DNA of 64,000 nucleotides from an uncultured Chloroflexota bacterium (GTDB lineage Bacteria; Chloroflexota; Dehalococcoidia; GIF9; AB-539-J10). The DNA lies in assembly GCA_903884455.1 (NCBI GenBank), contig CAISEW010000041.1, forward strand, positions 1 through 64,000. The letters are read 5' to 3'. The position numbers were made by a program, and so were the translations under genes. Under the pieces are notes generated by a model. That model saw nothing but the letters and a program-made list of their open reading frames with translations. It made no database searches and was not told where the DNA came from. Positions 40,625 through 50,091 of this stretch are shown here, piece by piece (within the stretch, counting starts at the first letter, position 1; every line of letters begins with the position of its first letter).

Positions 40625-43600
40625 TTATACCCGACGAGTCCTGAAGATGAGCACTATGACCACAATCACCAGAACCGCGCCGATGGCGATAACTACCCAC
40701 ACCCAGAATGGGGTTGCGGGAGCTGGGTGCGACGTAGCTTCGTGCGCTTGCAGTGCCGCCGCACTGTCGAAGCACAGACCGTCAATTGGATCACAGAACG
40801 CACCCTGTGCTCCTGTGGTAAAGGTGCCTATGACGCTCGTGCTTATGACAGCACCTGCATTGTAGGCGGTCACCTGCCAGTAGTAGGTGGTGCCGTGGGT
40901 CAGCGTTCCGGTATAAGTGCAGGCTGTGGTGGTCAGGCCGGTCTTGGTTTGGAGGGGGCTGGAAAGATCAGCGTTGGCCGACAGCACCCACTTGAACGCA
41001 TCAGCAGTAGCTGTCATGTGCCAGCTGAAGCCCACATTCATTGTACCCACACCGGTGGCTCCGGGCGCAGGAGCGACAAGGTCGATCGCGGCAGCTCCCA
41101 CACTGGGAGCAATTGTGACCTTCATGGGATCAGACCACCAGCTGTGGATTACTTGACAGGTCCCAGCCTGGGTAGCTCTGACTCTCATGTAGTAGGTGGT
41201 TTCACAAGAAAGCCCTTCTCCACCCACTCCTCCCGCGACCAAGTAGCTAGTAGGGGTTTTACTGCCTTCGCGAGGAGCTGATATGGTGTCAAACACAGCG
41301 GTGAAGTCCTCGTCCAGTGCAAACTGTATTTCATAGTGGCAGGCATCGCACAGGCCGTCCCACGTGATGCCAAACGGTGCATTGTAGCATGAGCAGGGGT
41401 CGGCTTTGATGGTCGTGTTGCCAGTAGGAGATGTCACGTCGGGAGCCTTCTTGGCATAGCAGTCCTCGAAGGTCCAGACAGCGCCATCTTCGTGATTGGA
41501 CATGTCGTAGCCATATTCCGAGGCGCCCCAGGAGTCAATGGCAAAGAGCTTGCTGTTGCTATCTGGAGTCAGACAACCGCAGATCTTCAGGGCATTGGGC
41601 GTTGCCTGGAAGCCTACCTCGTAGTCAAGGCCCACAGTCAGGTAATCCCACTCAACACACGTCGCGCACTCTATGGTTTCGGCAGGGTTGAGCGAGCGGG
41701 CCACGCCGGTCTGCCAACACGTCCAGGTGTTACAGTCAGGGGCACCGGCGTAGTCACAATACTCTCTGGTGAAGCTGGCGTAGAGGACGCCGCCGGTGGC
41801 AGCGCTGGTGTAGGGATTGCCATTAATATTGCTCAGTACCAGGCCGGTGTAGCTCAAGTCATGCCTGGCACCCGTGTCTGCCCAGTCATCGCTTGTGCCA
41901 AGGACCCAGCGGTAGATGCCGCCGTTGTAGTCGTCGCCGCCCCATCCCTCTATAGCAGCGTAGATTATATTATTGGTGTCGAAGTAGGTATCGAAAGCCA
42001 CGCTGGTGTGGCCCTCAACGGGAGTCGTCGCGTCGTTGCCAGCTGCATCCTGCAGATGGGTGAAGGTCTCACCTCCATCGTCGGAGTAAGCAACCTCACC
42101 ATCAAACATGCCGCCGACAAGGACATAGTCGCCATGGACAGCGATGCTCCAACCATAAGTGTTCAGCTTGCTGTCCACCGCGTCATGCCAGCCATCAGAA
42201 TCGTACATGGAAACGTCGCCATTATAATCCAGGGCATAGAGGGTATCGGCGTCTTTGGCGACCAGGTCCACGATCTCGGTTAGCGTGGTGGATGGTAAGG
42301 GGGTCCAGCAACCCAGGGTTTCCAGGTCATTCCGGTACACATTGCTGGTCCCATAGTCCACGAGATAGACGGTATCTCCGGTTGTTTCAGTCAGAGGCAG
42401 CCTGAGCAAGCCCGCTTCGGAACCATCTGTGTATTCATACCATGTTGTGCCTGTGAGCTCGCCGCACCAGGTCCTCAGCCATTTGCCGCTGTATTCCTCA
42501 GCCTCGGGAAGGCTCGTAGCTTTGAGCCAGACGCTGTCACAGCCAGCACCCTGACGCTGCCCGTTATTAACGCTGACAAGCATCATCTTGTTGCAGTCGG
42601 GCGAGACCGCGACATCGGACAGGTAGTCGATCGCAGTGTCAACCAGGCTGAGCTGGTTCCAGGTATTGCCGCCGTCGAAAGTTACCGACCAGGCGCCCTC
42701 GTCGTAATCGAAAACGCCCTGGAGGGCGACAGCGTAAGCCTTGTCTGCGCTGACAAAGGATACCGCCATGGCGGTCTCTCCGGTGGGTGGCTTGCAAGCC
42801 TTCAGCCATCGCTGACAGCAGATATCCATGTTGTGGATGCCCGTGTTGCGATAGACCTGGACGCCCGCACAGCCGCCACCGTTATAGAGGCTGGTTCCGC
42901 TGCCTAGCACGCCGGCGATAGCCTCACCTTCGGCTATGGTACCGTAGTAGGAGACATTGGTCAGCCAGAGTTCGCCGTTCTTGACCTGCTGTACTACGGG
43001 GTCGGCGGAGTCATTGTCCACCCGCACTATCTTGCATGCGGAATAGCCCGTATTATAATCATAGTAGTTCACCCAGACCCAGAGAACTCTGGTATCGGTG
43101 CTCTTACTGTTGTAGTCGCTGGGCAGGGTCAGGCCGGCTATTGATCTGACGTCGTACGAGATACCGCTTGATAGCAGATTCTCATTGTGTAGTACGAGCA
43201 CAGCGTCGATGCCCAGAGTGGACTTCGCGTTCCAGCCCGGGGTTGATAGCATACTACCGGACTGCAGGTAGATATCCGAGTAGGGCATGTTGTAGGGAAC
43301 AACGGTGGTAACCAGGAGGGTCTTGTCCGTCGCATAGCTGGGTGAGAATTCCATGAAGGTAACGCCAATCGAGGTAAAGCTGGCAGCGGTAGAGCTGCCG
43401 ACGTTATCCCAGCCAGCATAGGCTGTGGCATCCTGCCAGGCACCGGCGCTCTCTCCGGTAACCGTGCAGCGGAAAAGCAGGGAGTATCCGCTCAAATCGG
43501 AGCCACCGGCGACGATATCCCGCTTGCCGGCCACTTCGGGGGAGACGGCGAGGTCAGCGACTGACCCGCCTGAGGGGTTGAAGTATTTGCCGTTATCCGT

Positions 43601-44101
43601 AACTTCGCCGGCGTCATTGAAGGTCGTGCCGCCGTCGTTGGAGAAGTAAACACGGAGTTCAGTGGTATTAGTCCAGAAAACGACAGCCACGAAGTTGGGG
43701 TCCACCCCGTCGGTCTCGACTCGCAGCAATTGACTTATGCTGACTGTCTTGTCTACTTTCGCCAGTGCATCGGTGAGGTCGGTCCAGGTGGCAGCGCCGT
43801 CATCGGACTTCAGCACGCGATAACTCTGATTACTCCAACTCTCATCATATCCATATACCACGGCGTAGGTCACTGCTCCTTCGGAAGCCAGGGCATAATC
43901 GATAATCGTGCTCTGTGGTGACAGGACCCAGCCGGCCATGGTGGGAGTGTCCGTCATGCTCCATTCGGCCTTTACATTATTATTGCCATTGGCGGCGCTC
44001 ACCTTGTGGGCGGGTGCCGCTGTAATAAACAGACTGAGCGCCAGTGCCGCAGCGATGAGTATATACATCGCCCTCACTGGCCACTCTCTTGATTTAATCA
44101 T
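40625..44101 (-). CDS. Large surface/S-layer-like protein with BNR-type (Asp-box) repeats, Fn3-like domain and C-terminal TM
   Basis: SDDGAATWTDL, SNDGGTTFNDAG, SDDGGETFTHL Asp-box-like motifs; C-terminal VWVVIAIGAVLVIVVIVLIFRTRRV. MIKSREW start at 44101 has an AAGGAGG upstream; the ORF extends to 44173. Confidence 0.75.
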   Translation of the reverse strand: MIKSREWPVRAMYILIAAALALSLFITAAPAHKVSAANGNNNVKAEWSMTDTPTMAGWVLSPQSTIIDYALASEGAVTYAVVYGYDESWSNQSYRVLKSDDGAATWTDLTDALAKVDKTVSISQLLRVETDGVDPNFVAVVFWTNTTELRVYFSNDGGTTFNDAGEVTDNGKYFNPSGGSVADLAVSPEVAGKRDIVAGGSDLSGYSLLFRCTVTGESAGAWQDATAYAGWDNVGSSTAASFTSIGVTFMEFSPSYATDKTLLVTTVVPYNMPYSDIYLQSGSMLSTPGWNAKSTLGIDAVLVLHNENLLSSGISYDVRSIAGLTLPSDYNSKSTDTRVLWVWVNYYDYNTGYSACKIVRVDNDSADPVVQQVKNGELWLTNVSYYGTIAEGEAIAGVLGSGTSLYNGGGCAGVQVYRNTGIHNMDICCQRWLKACKPPTGETAMAVSFVSADKAYAVALQGVFDYDEGAWSVTFDGGNTWNQLSLVDTAIDYLSDVAVSPDCNKMMLVSVNNGQRQGAGCDSVWLKATSLPEAEEYSGKWLRTWCGELTGTTWYEYTDGSEAGLLRLPLTETTGDTVYLVDYGTSNVYRNDLETLGCWTPLPSTTLTEIVDLVAKDADTLYALDYNGDVSMYDSDGWHDAVDSKLNTYGWSIAVHGDYVLVGGMFDGEVAYSDDGGETFTHLQDAAGNDATTPVEGHTSVAFDTYFDTNNIIYAAIEGWGGDDYNGGIYRWVLGTSDDWADTGARHDLSYTGLVLSNINGNPYTSAATGGVLYASFTREYCDYAGAPDCNTWTCWQTGVARSLNPAETIECATCVEWDYLTVGLDYEVGFQATPNALKICGCLTPDSNSKLFAIDSWGASEYGYDMSNHEDGAVWTFEDCYAKKAPDVTSPTGNTTIKADPCSCYNAPFGITWDGLCDACHYEIQFALDEDFTAVFDTISAPREGSKTPTSYLVAGGVGGEGLSCETTYYMRVRATQAGTCQVIHSWWSDPMKVTIAPSVGAAAIDLVAPAPGATGVGTMNVGFSWHMTATADAFKWVLSANADLSSPLQTKTGLTTTACTYTGTLTHGTTYYWQVTAYNAGAVISTSVIGTFTTGAQGAFCDPIDGLCFDSAAALQAHEATSHPAPATPFWVWVVIAIGAVLVIVVIVLIFRTRRV

Positions 44102-44683
44102 TATTTCCTCCTTTATAGGTATCCAACTTATCTTCACTCTCGCCCGAGGTCGACCCCTCAGGGCTCGAGTCATTGGAAACGTTTTTTCAGTAAACCTAGT
44201 TTTAAGCCTGCCTCATTTCAGGCTGCCCTTTTTGAGATTGCGGAGCTTGTTCCGAGTGAAACAAGGAATCTCGCTCCTCGCAATAGCTTCTTGCCCGGGC
44301 CAGGCATTGTTCTCTTCCCCTCGACTCCTCGCAATGGCGATTCGCTTCGGGACTTTGCCATAGGCGTCACCTCCTTTCCATTTTATTGAGTAATGCCATT
44401 CTGAGGAGCCCCGATTCATCGGAGCTGGCTCAGAATGACCGGCAAATGTCATCTAACAATATTCAATTATTAAAGTTCCAACAAAATCAAATTTCTCGCC
44501 AAAAGCCATAGTAATAGGCTTTAGGCCTACCTAACCTTCTACTTTAAACCTATATATCTATTTTGTCAATAGGTGAATTAAGAAATTTGCCAAAATAGCT
44601 TAGGTTTATTATAACCCCCAGCTTTCTTTTGTCAATATGCCTCATATAGCGAGGTATAAGTGAGGCAGGGACAATCCCCCTCC

Positions 44684-44726
44684 TGTCATTGCGAGGCTGA
44701 CTTCGTCAGCCGAAGCAATCTCGGGT
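44684..44726. repeat. TCATTGCGAG palindromic element
   Basis: tgtcattgcgaggctgacttcgtcagccgaagcaatctc. Confidence 0.92.
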
Positions 44727-44798
44727 CGGGATGGTTGAGGCTAACAGGACAAAAATTCCTTGCCCTTTTAGAACAAAGGTGCTAATTTATACTCTATT

Positions 44799-45182
44799 AT
44801 GGAAAATGGATTGCTCTGGGATTTGTTGCCCGAGGAATTCCCCTACGAAGATAAAGGCTGTGAGCTCTTTTCCTCCTGTCTTAACTGCCCCTTTCCTGAT
44901 TGTCTTGAAGAGGAGCCCTGGGGGAAGGAGAGATTCTTAAAGCGCAGGCGAGCCGGGAGAATGCTGGAGTTGAAGCGGGAAGGGAAAAGCGTTAAGGAGA
45001 TTGCCCGCATATTTGAGGTGAGCCCGAGAACGGTACAGAGATGGTTGAAGGCGGTGGAAGCAGCTACCCCCTCTGTCGTTGCGAGAAGCCGAGATTCCTC
45101 GTTTCACTCGGAACCTGCTCCGCAATCCCATGGGGCTGTTGACGATGGAGATTGCCACGCACCTTTCAGGTGCTCGCAATGA
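44799..45182 (+). CDS. Cys-cluster + helix-turn-helix protein preceding the portal gene
   Basis: CELFSSCLNCPFPDC cluster followed by MLELKREGKSVKEIARIFEVSPRTVQRWLKAVE HTH; C-terminus reads through a palindromic repeat. Confidence 0.7.
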   Translation: MENGLLWDLLPEEFPYEDKGCELFSSCLNCPFPDCLEEEPWGKERFLKRRRAGRMLELKREGKSVKEIARIFEVSPRTVQRWLKAVEAATPSVVARSRDSSFHSEPAPQSHGAVDDGDCHAPFRCSQ

Positions 45183-45261
45183 CACTCCCTTCATGTCGTT
45201 GCGAGGCTGATTTCGTCAGCCGAAGCAATCTTGTGGAGGACAGCTAAAGGAGGCTTAAGAG

Positions 45262-46788
45262 ATGACTGATTTTACCCCATCCCAACTAGCCCGCATGGAC
45301 ACCCAACGCCTGGCTAATTACCGTGCTAACCTGGACTTTTACCAGGGCAATCACTGGCCCACGCAGTCACGTCACCGCCAGCTCGTCTTTAATTACGCCA
45401 AGGTCTCCATTGACAAGGTCACCAGCTTCCTTATGCCGGGGCTGGGCTTTGCCTGCTACCCCAGCGGCGCCCCCTTGTCATTGCGAGGAGCGCAGCGACG
45501 AAGCAATCTCGAAAGTGAAGAGGCTCGGGTGAGAAAGGCCGAGCAGCTCCTTCGCCAGGTCTATGAGCAAAACAACCTCCAGCAGCTTGATTACGAGACG
45601 GAGATTGACACCGCCATCTTGGGCGACGGTTGCTATAAGGTCATCTGGGATACTGGCGAGAAGCGAGTCCGTATCACCGCCCCTGATGTCTCAGGCATCT
45701 ATGCCTGGTGGCTGGGAGACGATGCGTCACGAGTGTGGAGAGTCGCTTCACGCTACACCCTCACCCAGGACGAAATCCAGATGCTTTATGGTGATGTCAT
45801 TGCGAGCACAGCGAAGCAATCTCAAGGGATTGCCACGTCGCCCCGATTCATCGGAGCTCCTCGCAATGACACCCCTCTGTCATTGCGAGGCACGCCAGTG
45901 CCGAAGCAATCCCAAGGAAAGGACAGAGTCGTGGTAACCGAGCTCTGGACGGCTAAGGACTTTGAGCTTTACCTGGATAACGACCTTATACAGTCCAAGC
46001 CCAACCCCTACGGCTTCATCCCCTTTATTATCTTCCCCAACATCAAGCAGCCCAAGAAGTTCTGGGGAGAGTCGGACATTCCCATCCTTATGCAGCCTCA
46101 GCGGGAGCTTAATAGAGCCCTGAGCCAGTTATCCCGCATCCTGGAGCTTTCTGGCAATCCCATCGCCGTTCTCGAAAACATCGCCTCAGCCGAGGACATC
46201 AAGGTCCAGCCCGGCGCCCTGTGGACGATACCGGAGGACGCTAAGGCATATCTTCTGGACTTACTGCAAGGCGGTGGAGTCAGGCTTCATGTCGATTACA
46301 TCGAGTTGCTATACCGCTCGTTGCACGACATCTCCGAGCTTCCAAAGGCCGCCTGGGGAGGCGCTGAGAGAGACCTCTCAGGCTCAGCTATGAGGATTGA
46401 GCTCGGTAGCCTTATCCAGAAGGTAGTCAGGAAACGCACCATCAGGATGAACGTGTATCACCAGCGAAACGACATGATATTGAAGCTCGCTGAGAGATAT
46501 ATGGACGAGAACTTTGAGGGAGTAAACCACAGAGTAGTCTGGGGCCCTATCTTGCCACAGGATGCAGATAGGCAAGCCCAGACCGAGCAGCTTTTGGTCC
46601 AGGCGGGAGTCCACTCACGAAGAACCGCTATAGACGAAATGGGAATCCAGGACCCCGATGAGGAGTTTAACAGGTGGCTAGAGGAGAGGGAGAAAATCCT
46701 GGAAATGAACAGGGAGTTTAGGGCAGCGTCCACTCGTGGCGGAGCGAGAGAGAGAGCGGTAGCCGCAGAGATGGAAGTGCCTGAGTAA
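45262..46788 (+). CDS. Phage portal protein, carrying in-frame palindromic-repeat insertions
   Basis: GNHWPTQSRHRQLVFNYAKVSIDKVTSFLM; IPILMQPQRELNRALSQLSRILELSGNPIAVLEN; repeat-derived peptides LSLRGAQRRSNL and VIASTAKQSQGIATSPRFIGAPRNDTPLSLRGTPVPKQSQ. Confidence 0.85.
   Translation: MTDFTPSQLARMDTQRLANYRANLDFYQGNHWPTQSRHRQLVFNYAKVSIDKVTSFLMPGLGFACYPSGAPLSLRGAQRRSNLESEEARVRKAEQLLRQVYEQNNLQQLDYETEIDTAILGDGCYKVIWDTGEKRVRITAPDVSGIYAWWLGDDASRVWRVASRYTLTQDEIQMLYGDVIASTAKQSQGIATSPRFIGAPRNDTPLSLRGTPVPKQSQGKDRVVVTELWTAKDFELYLDNDLIQSKPNPYGFIPFIIFPNIKQPKKFWGESDIPILMQPQRELNRALSQLSRILELSGNPIAVLENIASAEDIKVQPGALWTIPEDAKAYLLDLLQGGGVRLHVDYIELLYRSLHDISELPKAAWGGAERDLSGSAMRIELGSLIQKVVRKRTIRMNVYHQRNDMILKLAERYMDENFEGVNHRVVWGPILPQDADRQAQTEQLLVQAGVHSRRTAIDEMGIQDPDEEFNRWLEEREKILEMNREFRAASTRGGARERAVAAEMEVPE
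45478..45510. repeat. TCATTGCGAG element inside portal CDS
   Basis: tcattgcgaggagcgcagcgacgaagcaatctc, translated SLRGAQRRSNL. Confidence 0.93.
45797..45913. repeat. Three consecutive TCATTGCGAG elements inside portal CDS
   Basis: tcattgcgagcacagcgaagcaatctc / gattgccacgtcgccccgattcatcggagctcctcgcaatgac / tcattgcgaggcacgccagtgccgaagcaatccc. Confidence 0.93.
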
Positions 46789-46864
46789 TAACTCAACCCC
46801 TTGTCATTGCGAGCCCTGAGCTCGGCAAAGGGCGAAGCAATCTCAAGAGGAATAGGAGAAATGT

Positions 46865-47377
46865 ATGGAAAACGAAACTCAAGAAACCTTGGAAACTCAA
46901 GAACCCGGGAATACTGCCCCAGACCCTGAGGACTTATCAATCATCAAGGCCGAGCTTGAGGAGGGGAGGAAGGCGAAGGCCGAAATCGAGGCAGCGTTAG
47001 CCGACAGAGCTAAACGTATCACCGAGCTGGAGGCCTCGCTAAATGTAGTCTCTCAGGCCAGCGAGGCGGCGGCAGCCGAGCTCGCCGCAGTGAAGGGCGC
47101 TAGCTCGAAGGCCGTCTCTAAATACCTCGAGGCCGCCAGAGCTCTTAATTCCACCATCCCCAAAGACGTCATCTCTGGCCAGACTATTGAGGAGATAGAC
47201 GCCTCTGTGGAGAAGGCGAAGGCCATCGCCAATGCCGTCAGGGCTAACCTCGAAGCTCAGGCCAAAGAGGCTAAGGTCCCGGCAGGAGCACCCACCAGAA
47301 GTGAGATATCCCTTGAGGGACTTTCCCCCCGGGAGAAGATCGCCGCTGGAATAATGTCATTGCGAGGAACGCAGTGA
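46865..47377 (+). CDS. Phage scaffold-like protein (Ala/Glu-rich coiled coil); C-terminus ends within a repeat
   Basis: Coiled-coil between portal and MCP; ends AAGIMSLRGTQ* where MSLRGTQ comes from a repeat at 47358-47390. Confidence 0.65.
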   Translation: MENETQETLETQEPGNTAPDPEDLSIIKAELEEGRKAKAEIEAALADRAKRITELEASLNVVSQASEAAAAELAAVKGASSKAVSKYLEAARALNSTIPKDVISGQTIEEIDASVEKAKAIANAVRANLEAQAKEAKVPAGAPTRSEISLEGLSPREKIAAGIMSLRGTQ

Positions 47378-47408
47378 CGAAGCAAACTCAAAAAGGAGGA
47401 ACAAGCTA

Positions 47409-47639
47409 ATGCAAGACATCATCGAAATGGGAGTTTGGGCTATTATTGGAATAGCCATTCTCAGTGTGCTAGCCACGCTGTCCATCCACTTCCTGTCGCA
47501 GCGTTCGCAGCAGCACATGAACGAAACCTCCCAGTCTAACCTCTACAACCTACACTCGTTGGGCATCCAGGCCATTATCGGAGCTAACGAGATGAAGATT
47601 GTGGACGATAGCCTGCAAGACACCGAAAAGAAAAGCTAA
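47409..47639 (+). CDS. Small membrane protein in phage module
   Basis: Single TM VWAIIGIAILSVLATLSIHFL; SD aaaggagg. Confidence 0.55.
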   Translation: MQDIIEMGVWAIIGIAILSVLATLSIHFLSQRSQQHMNETSQSNLYNLHSLGIQAIIGANEMKIVDDSLQDTEKKS

Positions 47640-47659
47640 AAAGGAGGAACTAGCTAGAC

Positions 47660-48732
47660 ATGACAATATCTTTAGCAGAAGCCAGTAAACTCTCGAGCGA
47701 TATCCTGCTTAAAGGTATCATCGAGACAATAATCAAGGACAGCCCCATCTTAGAGAGGCTGCCCTTCATTCAAATCGTCGGCAATAGCCTTAAATACAAC
47801 AGGGAGAAGACCTTGCCGACCGTTGGCTGGTATGCCCCGGTAACCGGTACCTGGACTCAGTCCGAGCCGGCTTTTGAGCAGTGCTCGGCCAGCCTGGGCG
47901 TCCTCGGCGGAGACGCCGACGTGGACAACTTTCTTAAGGCCACCCGGAGCAACATCCAGGACCTCGAGGCCGCCGTCATCGAGCAGAAGGCCAAGGCTCT
48001 CAGGCACGAGTTCGAGAACACCTTCCTTAACGGAGACTCGGGCGTCGACGCCAACCAGCCCGATGGCCTCTATAAGACCATGAAAGGCACCGCCTGGGCA
48101 GCCAGCACCGCCTATACATTAGGCCAATTTGTCGTGCCCACGGCCGGCCTCGAAAACGGATTCCGTTACGAGTGCACCACCGCCGGCACCTCAGGATCCT
48201 CAGCGCCTACCTGGCCCACCACGGAAGGGGCCACGGTAGCCGACAACACCGCCGTCTGGACCTGCCGTTACGGCAGCCATCAGGGCTCAGGAGCCAACGG
48301 AGCCACCCTTTCCTTGACCAGCCTGGATAAGCTTATTGACCTGGTCAGAGGCGGCAAGCCCGACTTACTCTTAATGAGCCGCCGGTCCCGCAGGAAGATT
48401 GTGACCCTGGCCAGAGCTGCGGGCACCAATCTACTTATCGGAGAGGGCGCGCTCGGCCAGGTCGTTGAGTACTTTAACGGCATCCCTGTGGCCATCTCCG
48501 ACTGGGTAAAGGATAACTACACCGTCGGCACGTCGTCCGACTGCTCTGCCATCTTCGCCTTCCAGATGGGTGAGGGGGGAGTCTGTGGACTTACAGCCCT
48601 GAGATGATTCAGGTTGAGCGTCTTGGCTCACTGGAGACTAAGGACGCCACCAGAACCAGGGTCAAGTGGTATGTATCACTGGCTCTCTTTTCCGTAGTGA
48701 AGGCTGCCATGCTGACGGGGGTGAGAGACTAA
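47660..48732 (+). pseudogene. Phage major capsid protein (HK97-like) with inserted domain, C-terminus out of frame
   Basis: ILLKGIIETIIKDSPILERLPFIQIVGNSLKYNRE; ORF stops at 48607 but a -1 frame from 48601 continues EMIQVERLGSLETKDATRTRVKWYVSLALFSVVKAAMLTGVRD*, a typical MCP C-terminus. Confidence 0.8.
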
Positions 48733-48752
48733 CAGAAAGCGGGAGTCAGGAG

Positions 48753-48813
48753 AAAGCAGTAGTCAGTAGTCAGAATTCAGAATCTACTGGCTCCTGACTC
48801 CTGTCTACTGACC
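48753..48813. repeat. CAGTAGTCAG-type palindromic repeat
   Basis: agtagtcagtagtcagaattcagaatctactggctcctgactcctgtctactgacc. Confidence 0.85.
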
Positions 48814-48822
48814 AGGTGAACT

Positions 48823-49413
48823 ATGAACCTAACCCAAATGAGAGCCAGGGTCCGACAGGACCTCCAGGATACTGATAGCCAGAACTACTGCTGGACGGAC
48901 GACGAAATCGAAGCAGCTATCCAGAGAGTAGCATTGGAGTATTCTCTCCATGCTCCCATCGAGCAGCAGACCGATATCGCCACCACCTACGGAAGCACCG
49001 AGCTCGATATATCAGGACTGCAAGGAGCCCTTAGAATCGAGTCCGTCGAGTTTCCCATCGGCAAGACCCCGAAATATATACAGAGGTTTGAGTACTGGGG
49101 CACCAGCCTGCACATGGAAGACCAGGGAAACGGCCAGAACGCCCGGGTGAGATGGCTAAAGAAGCACACGCTCACAACCGAGTCCACGACCATCCCAACC
49201 GAGCACGACGAAATCATTATCCTGGGGGCCACAGGCTACCTGGCTATGTCAGCGTCAGCCTATACAGTGGACAGAGCCACTATCGCTGGGCGTTACGGCA
49301 CCACGAGCTACAAGGCCTGGGGTCAAGAACGCCTTGACCGCTACGACAAGCAGCTCAAGGCCGTTAGCCGTTCTAACCAAGTTGTTCGGAAGGAGCTCTA
49401 TACAGATGATTGA
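48823..49413 (+). CDS. Phage head-tail connector/adaptor-like protein
   Basis: MNLTQMRARVRQDLQDTDSQNYCWTDDEIEAAIQRVALEYS, immediately downstream of MCP. Confidence 0.65.
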   Translation: MNLTQMRARVRQDLQDTDSQNYCWTDDEIEAAIQRVALEYSLHAPIEQQTDIATTYGSTELDISGLQGALRIESVEFPIGKTPKYIQRFEYWGTSLHMEDQGNGQNARVRWLKKHTLTTESTTIPTEHDEIIILGATGYLAMSASAYTVDRATIAGRYGTTSYKAWGQERLDRYDKQLKAVSRSNQVVRKELYTDD

Positions 49414-49615
49414 AAAAGGCATCCTACGAAGCTACGACCCTATTAACCACAGAGCCAGCGTTCAGCTCATGGGCTCTTTGACCACCTATTTTGACAACGT
49501 CCGAGTTGCCAGGAATATCCCTTCCCTTGAAATGGTACTCGGCCGACACGTGTTTATAGCCATTCCCGAGAACAACCCCGGGAACGCCGCTATCATCGCC
49601 ATTTTTGACCCGTAG
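49406..49615 (+). CDS. Small phage-module protein (69 aa)
   Basis: ATGATTGA overlap with upstream stop: MIEKGILRSYDPINHRASVQLMGSLTTYFDNVRVARNIP... Confidence 0.6.
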   Translation: MIEKGILRSYDPINHRASVQLMGSLTTYFDNVRVARNIPSLEMVLGRHVFIAIPENNPGNAAIIAIFDP

Positions 49616-49680
49616 CACCAAACTACCCCTCTTAAATTAAGAGGGGATAGGGGAGTTATGACAGCGAAAAGGAGGGAAAC

Positions 49681-50019
49681 ATGAGTAAACTAACAGAAGC
49701 ACTTACAAAGGAGAAAACCAAGGAGGGCCTCCCCAAAGAAGCCTTCGCCATCGTGGAAGACCCTGATGACCCCAGCACCTGGAAGCTTCCCCATCACACC
49801 AAAGCTATACTGAGAGCTCTTAAAGGCCGTCTCGATATCGAAAAGACTGTGGACTGGGATAGAATGCCAGCAGCCATCGCCGCTCTCAGCAGAGGCGGAT
49901 ATCGGGGGGAGAGGGTCCAAGCCTCAGAGGAGGACATCATCAAGGCCGCCCGTCACTTAGCGGCCCACTATGAAAAGGCCGACAAGTCCGTCCCCGACAC
50001 CCTGGGCGCCCTCATTTGA
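49681..50019 (+). CDS. Phage-associated small protein (LPHH-type domain)
   Basis: LPKEAFAIVEDPDDPSTWKLPHHTKAILRALKGRLDIEKTVDWDRMPAAIAALSRGGYRG resembles the tail of phage prohead protease-type proteins. Confidence 0.55.
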   Translation: MSKLTEALTKEKTKEGLPKEAFAIVEDPDDPSTWKLPHHTKAILRALKGRLDIEKTVDWDRMPAAIAALSRGGYRGERVQASEEDIIKAARHLAAHYEKADKSVPDTLGALI

Positions 50020-50029
50020 GCAGAAGACA

Positions 50030-50084
50030 GTAGTCAGAATCCAGAATCTACTGTCTACTGACTCCTGACTACTGATTACTACGG
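50030..50084. repeat. CAGTAGTCAG-type palindromic repeat
   Basis: cagtagtcagaatccagaatctactgtctactgactcctgactactgattac. Confidence 0.85.
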
Positions 50085-50091
50085 AGGAACC

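Noticed and set aside
41492-42283. 263-aa plus-strand ORF inside the large surface-protein gene
   Set aside because: Antisense to a convincing minus-strand coding frame; composition reflects the opposite codons; no motif or ribosome site.
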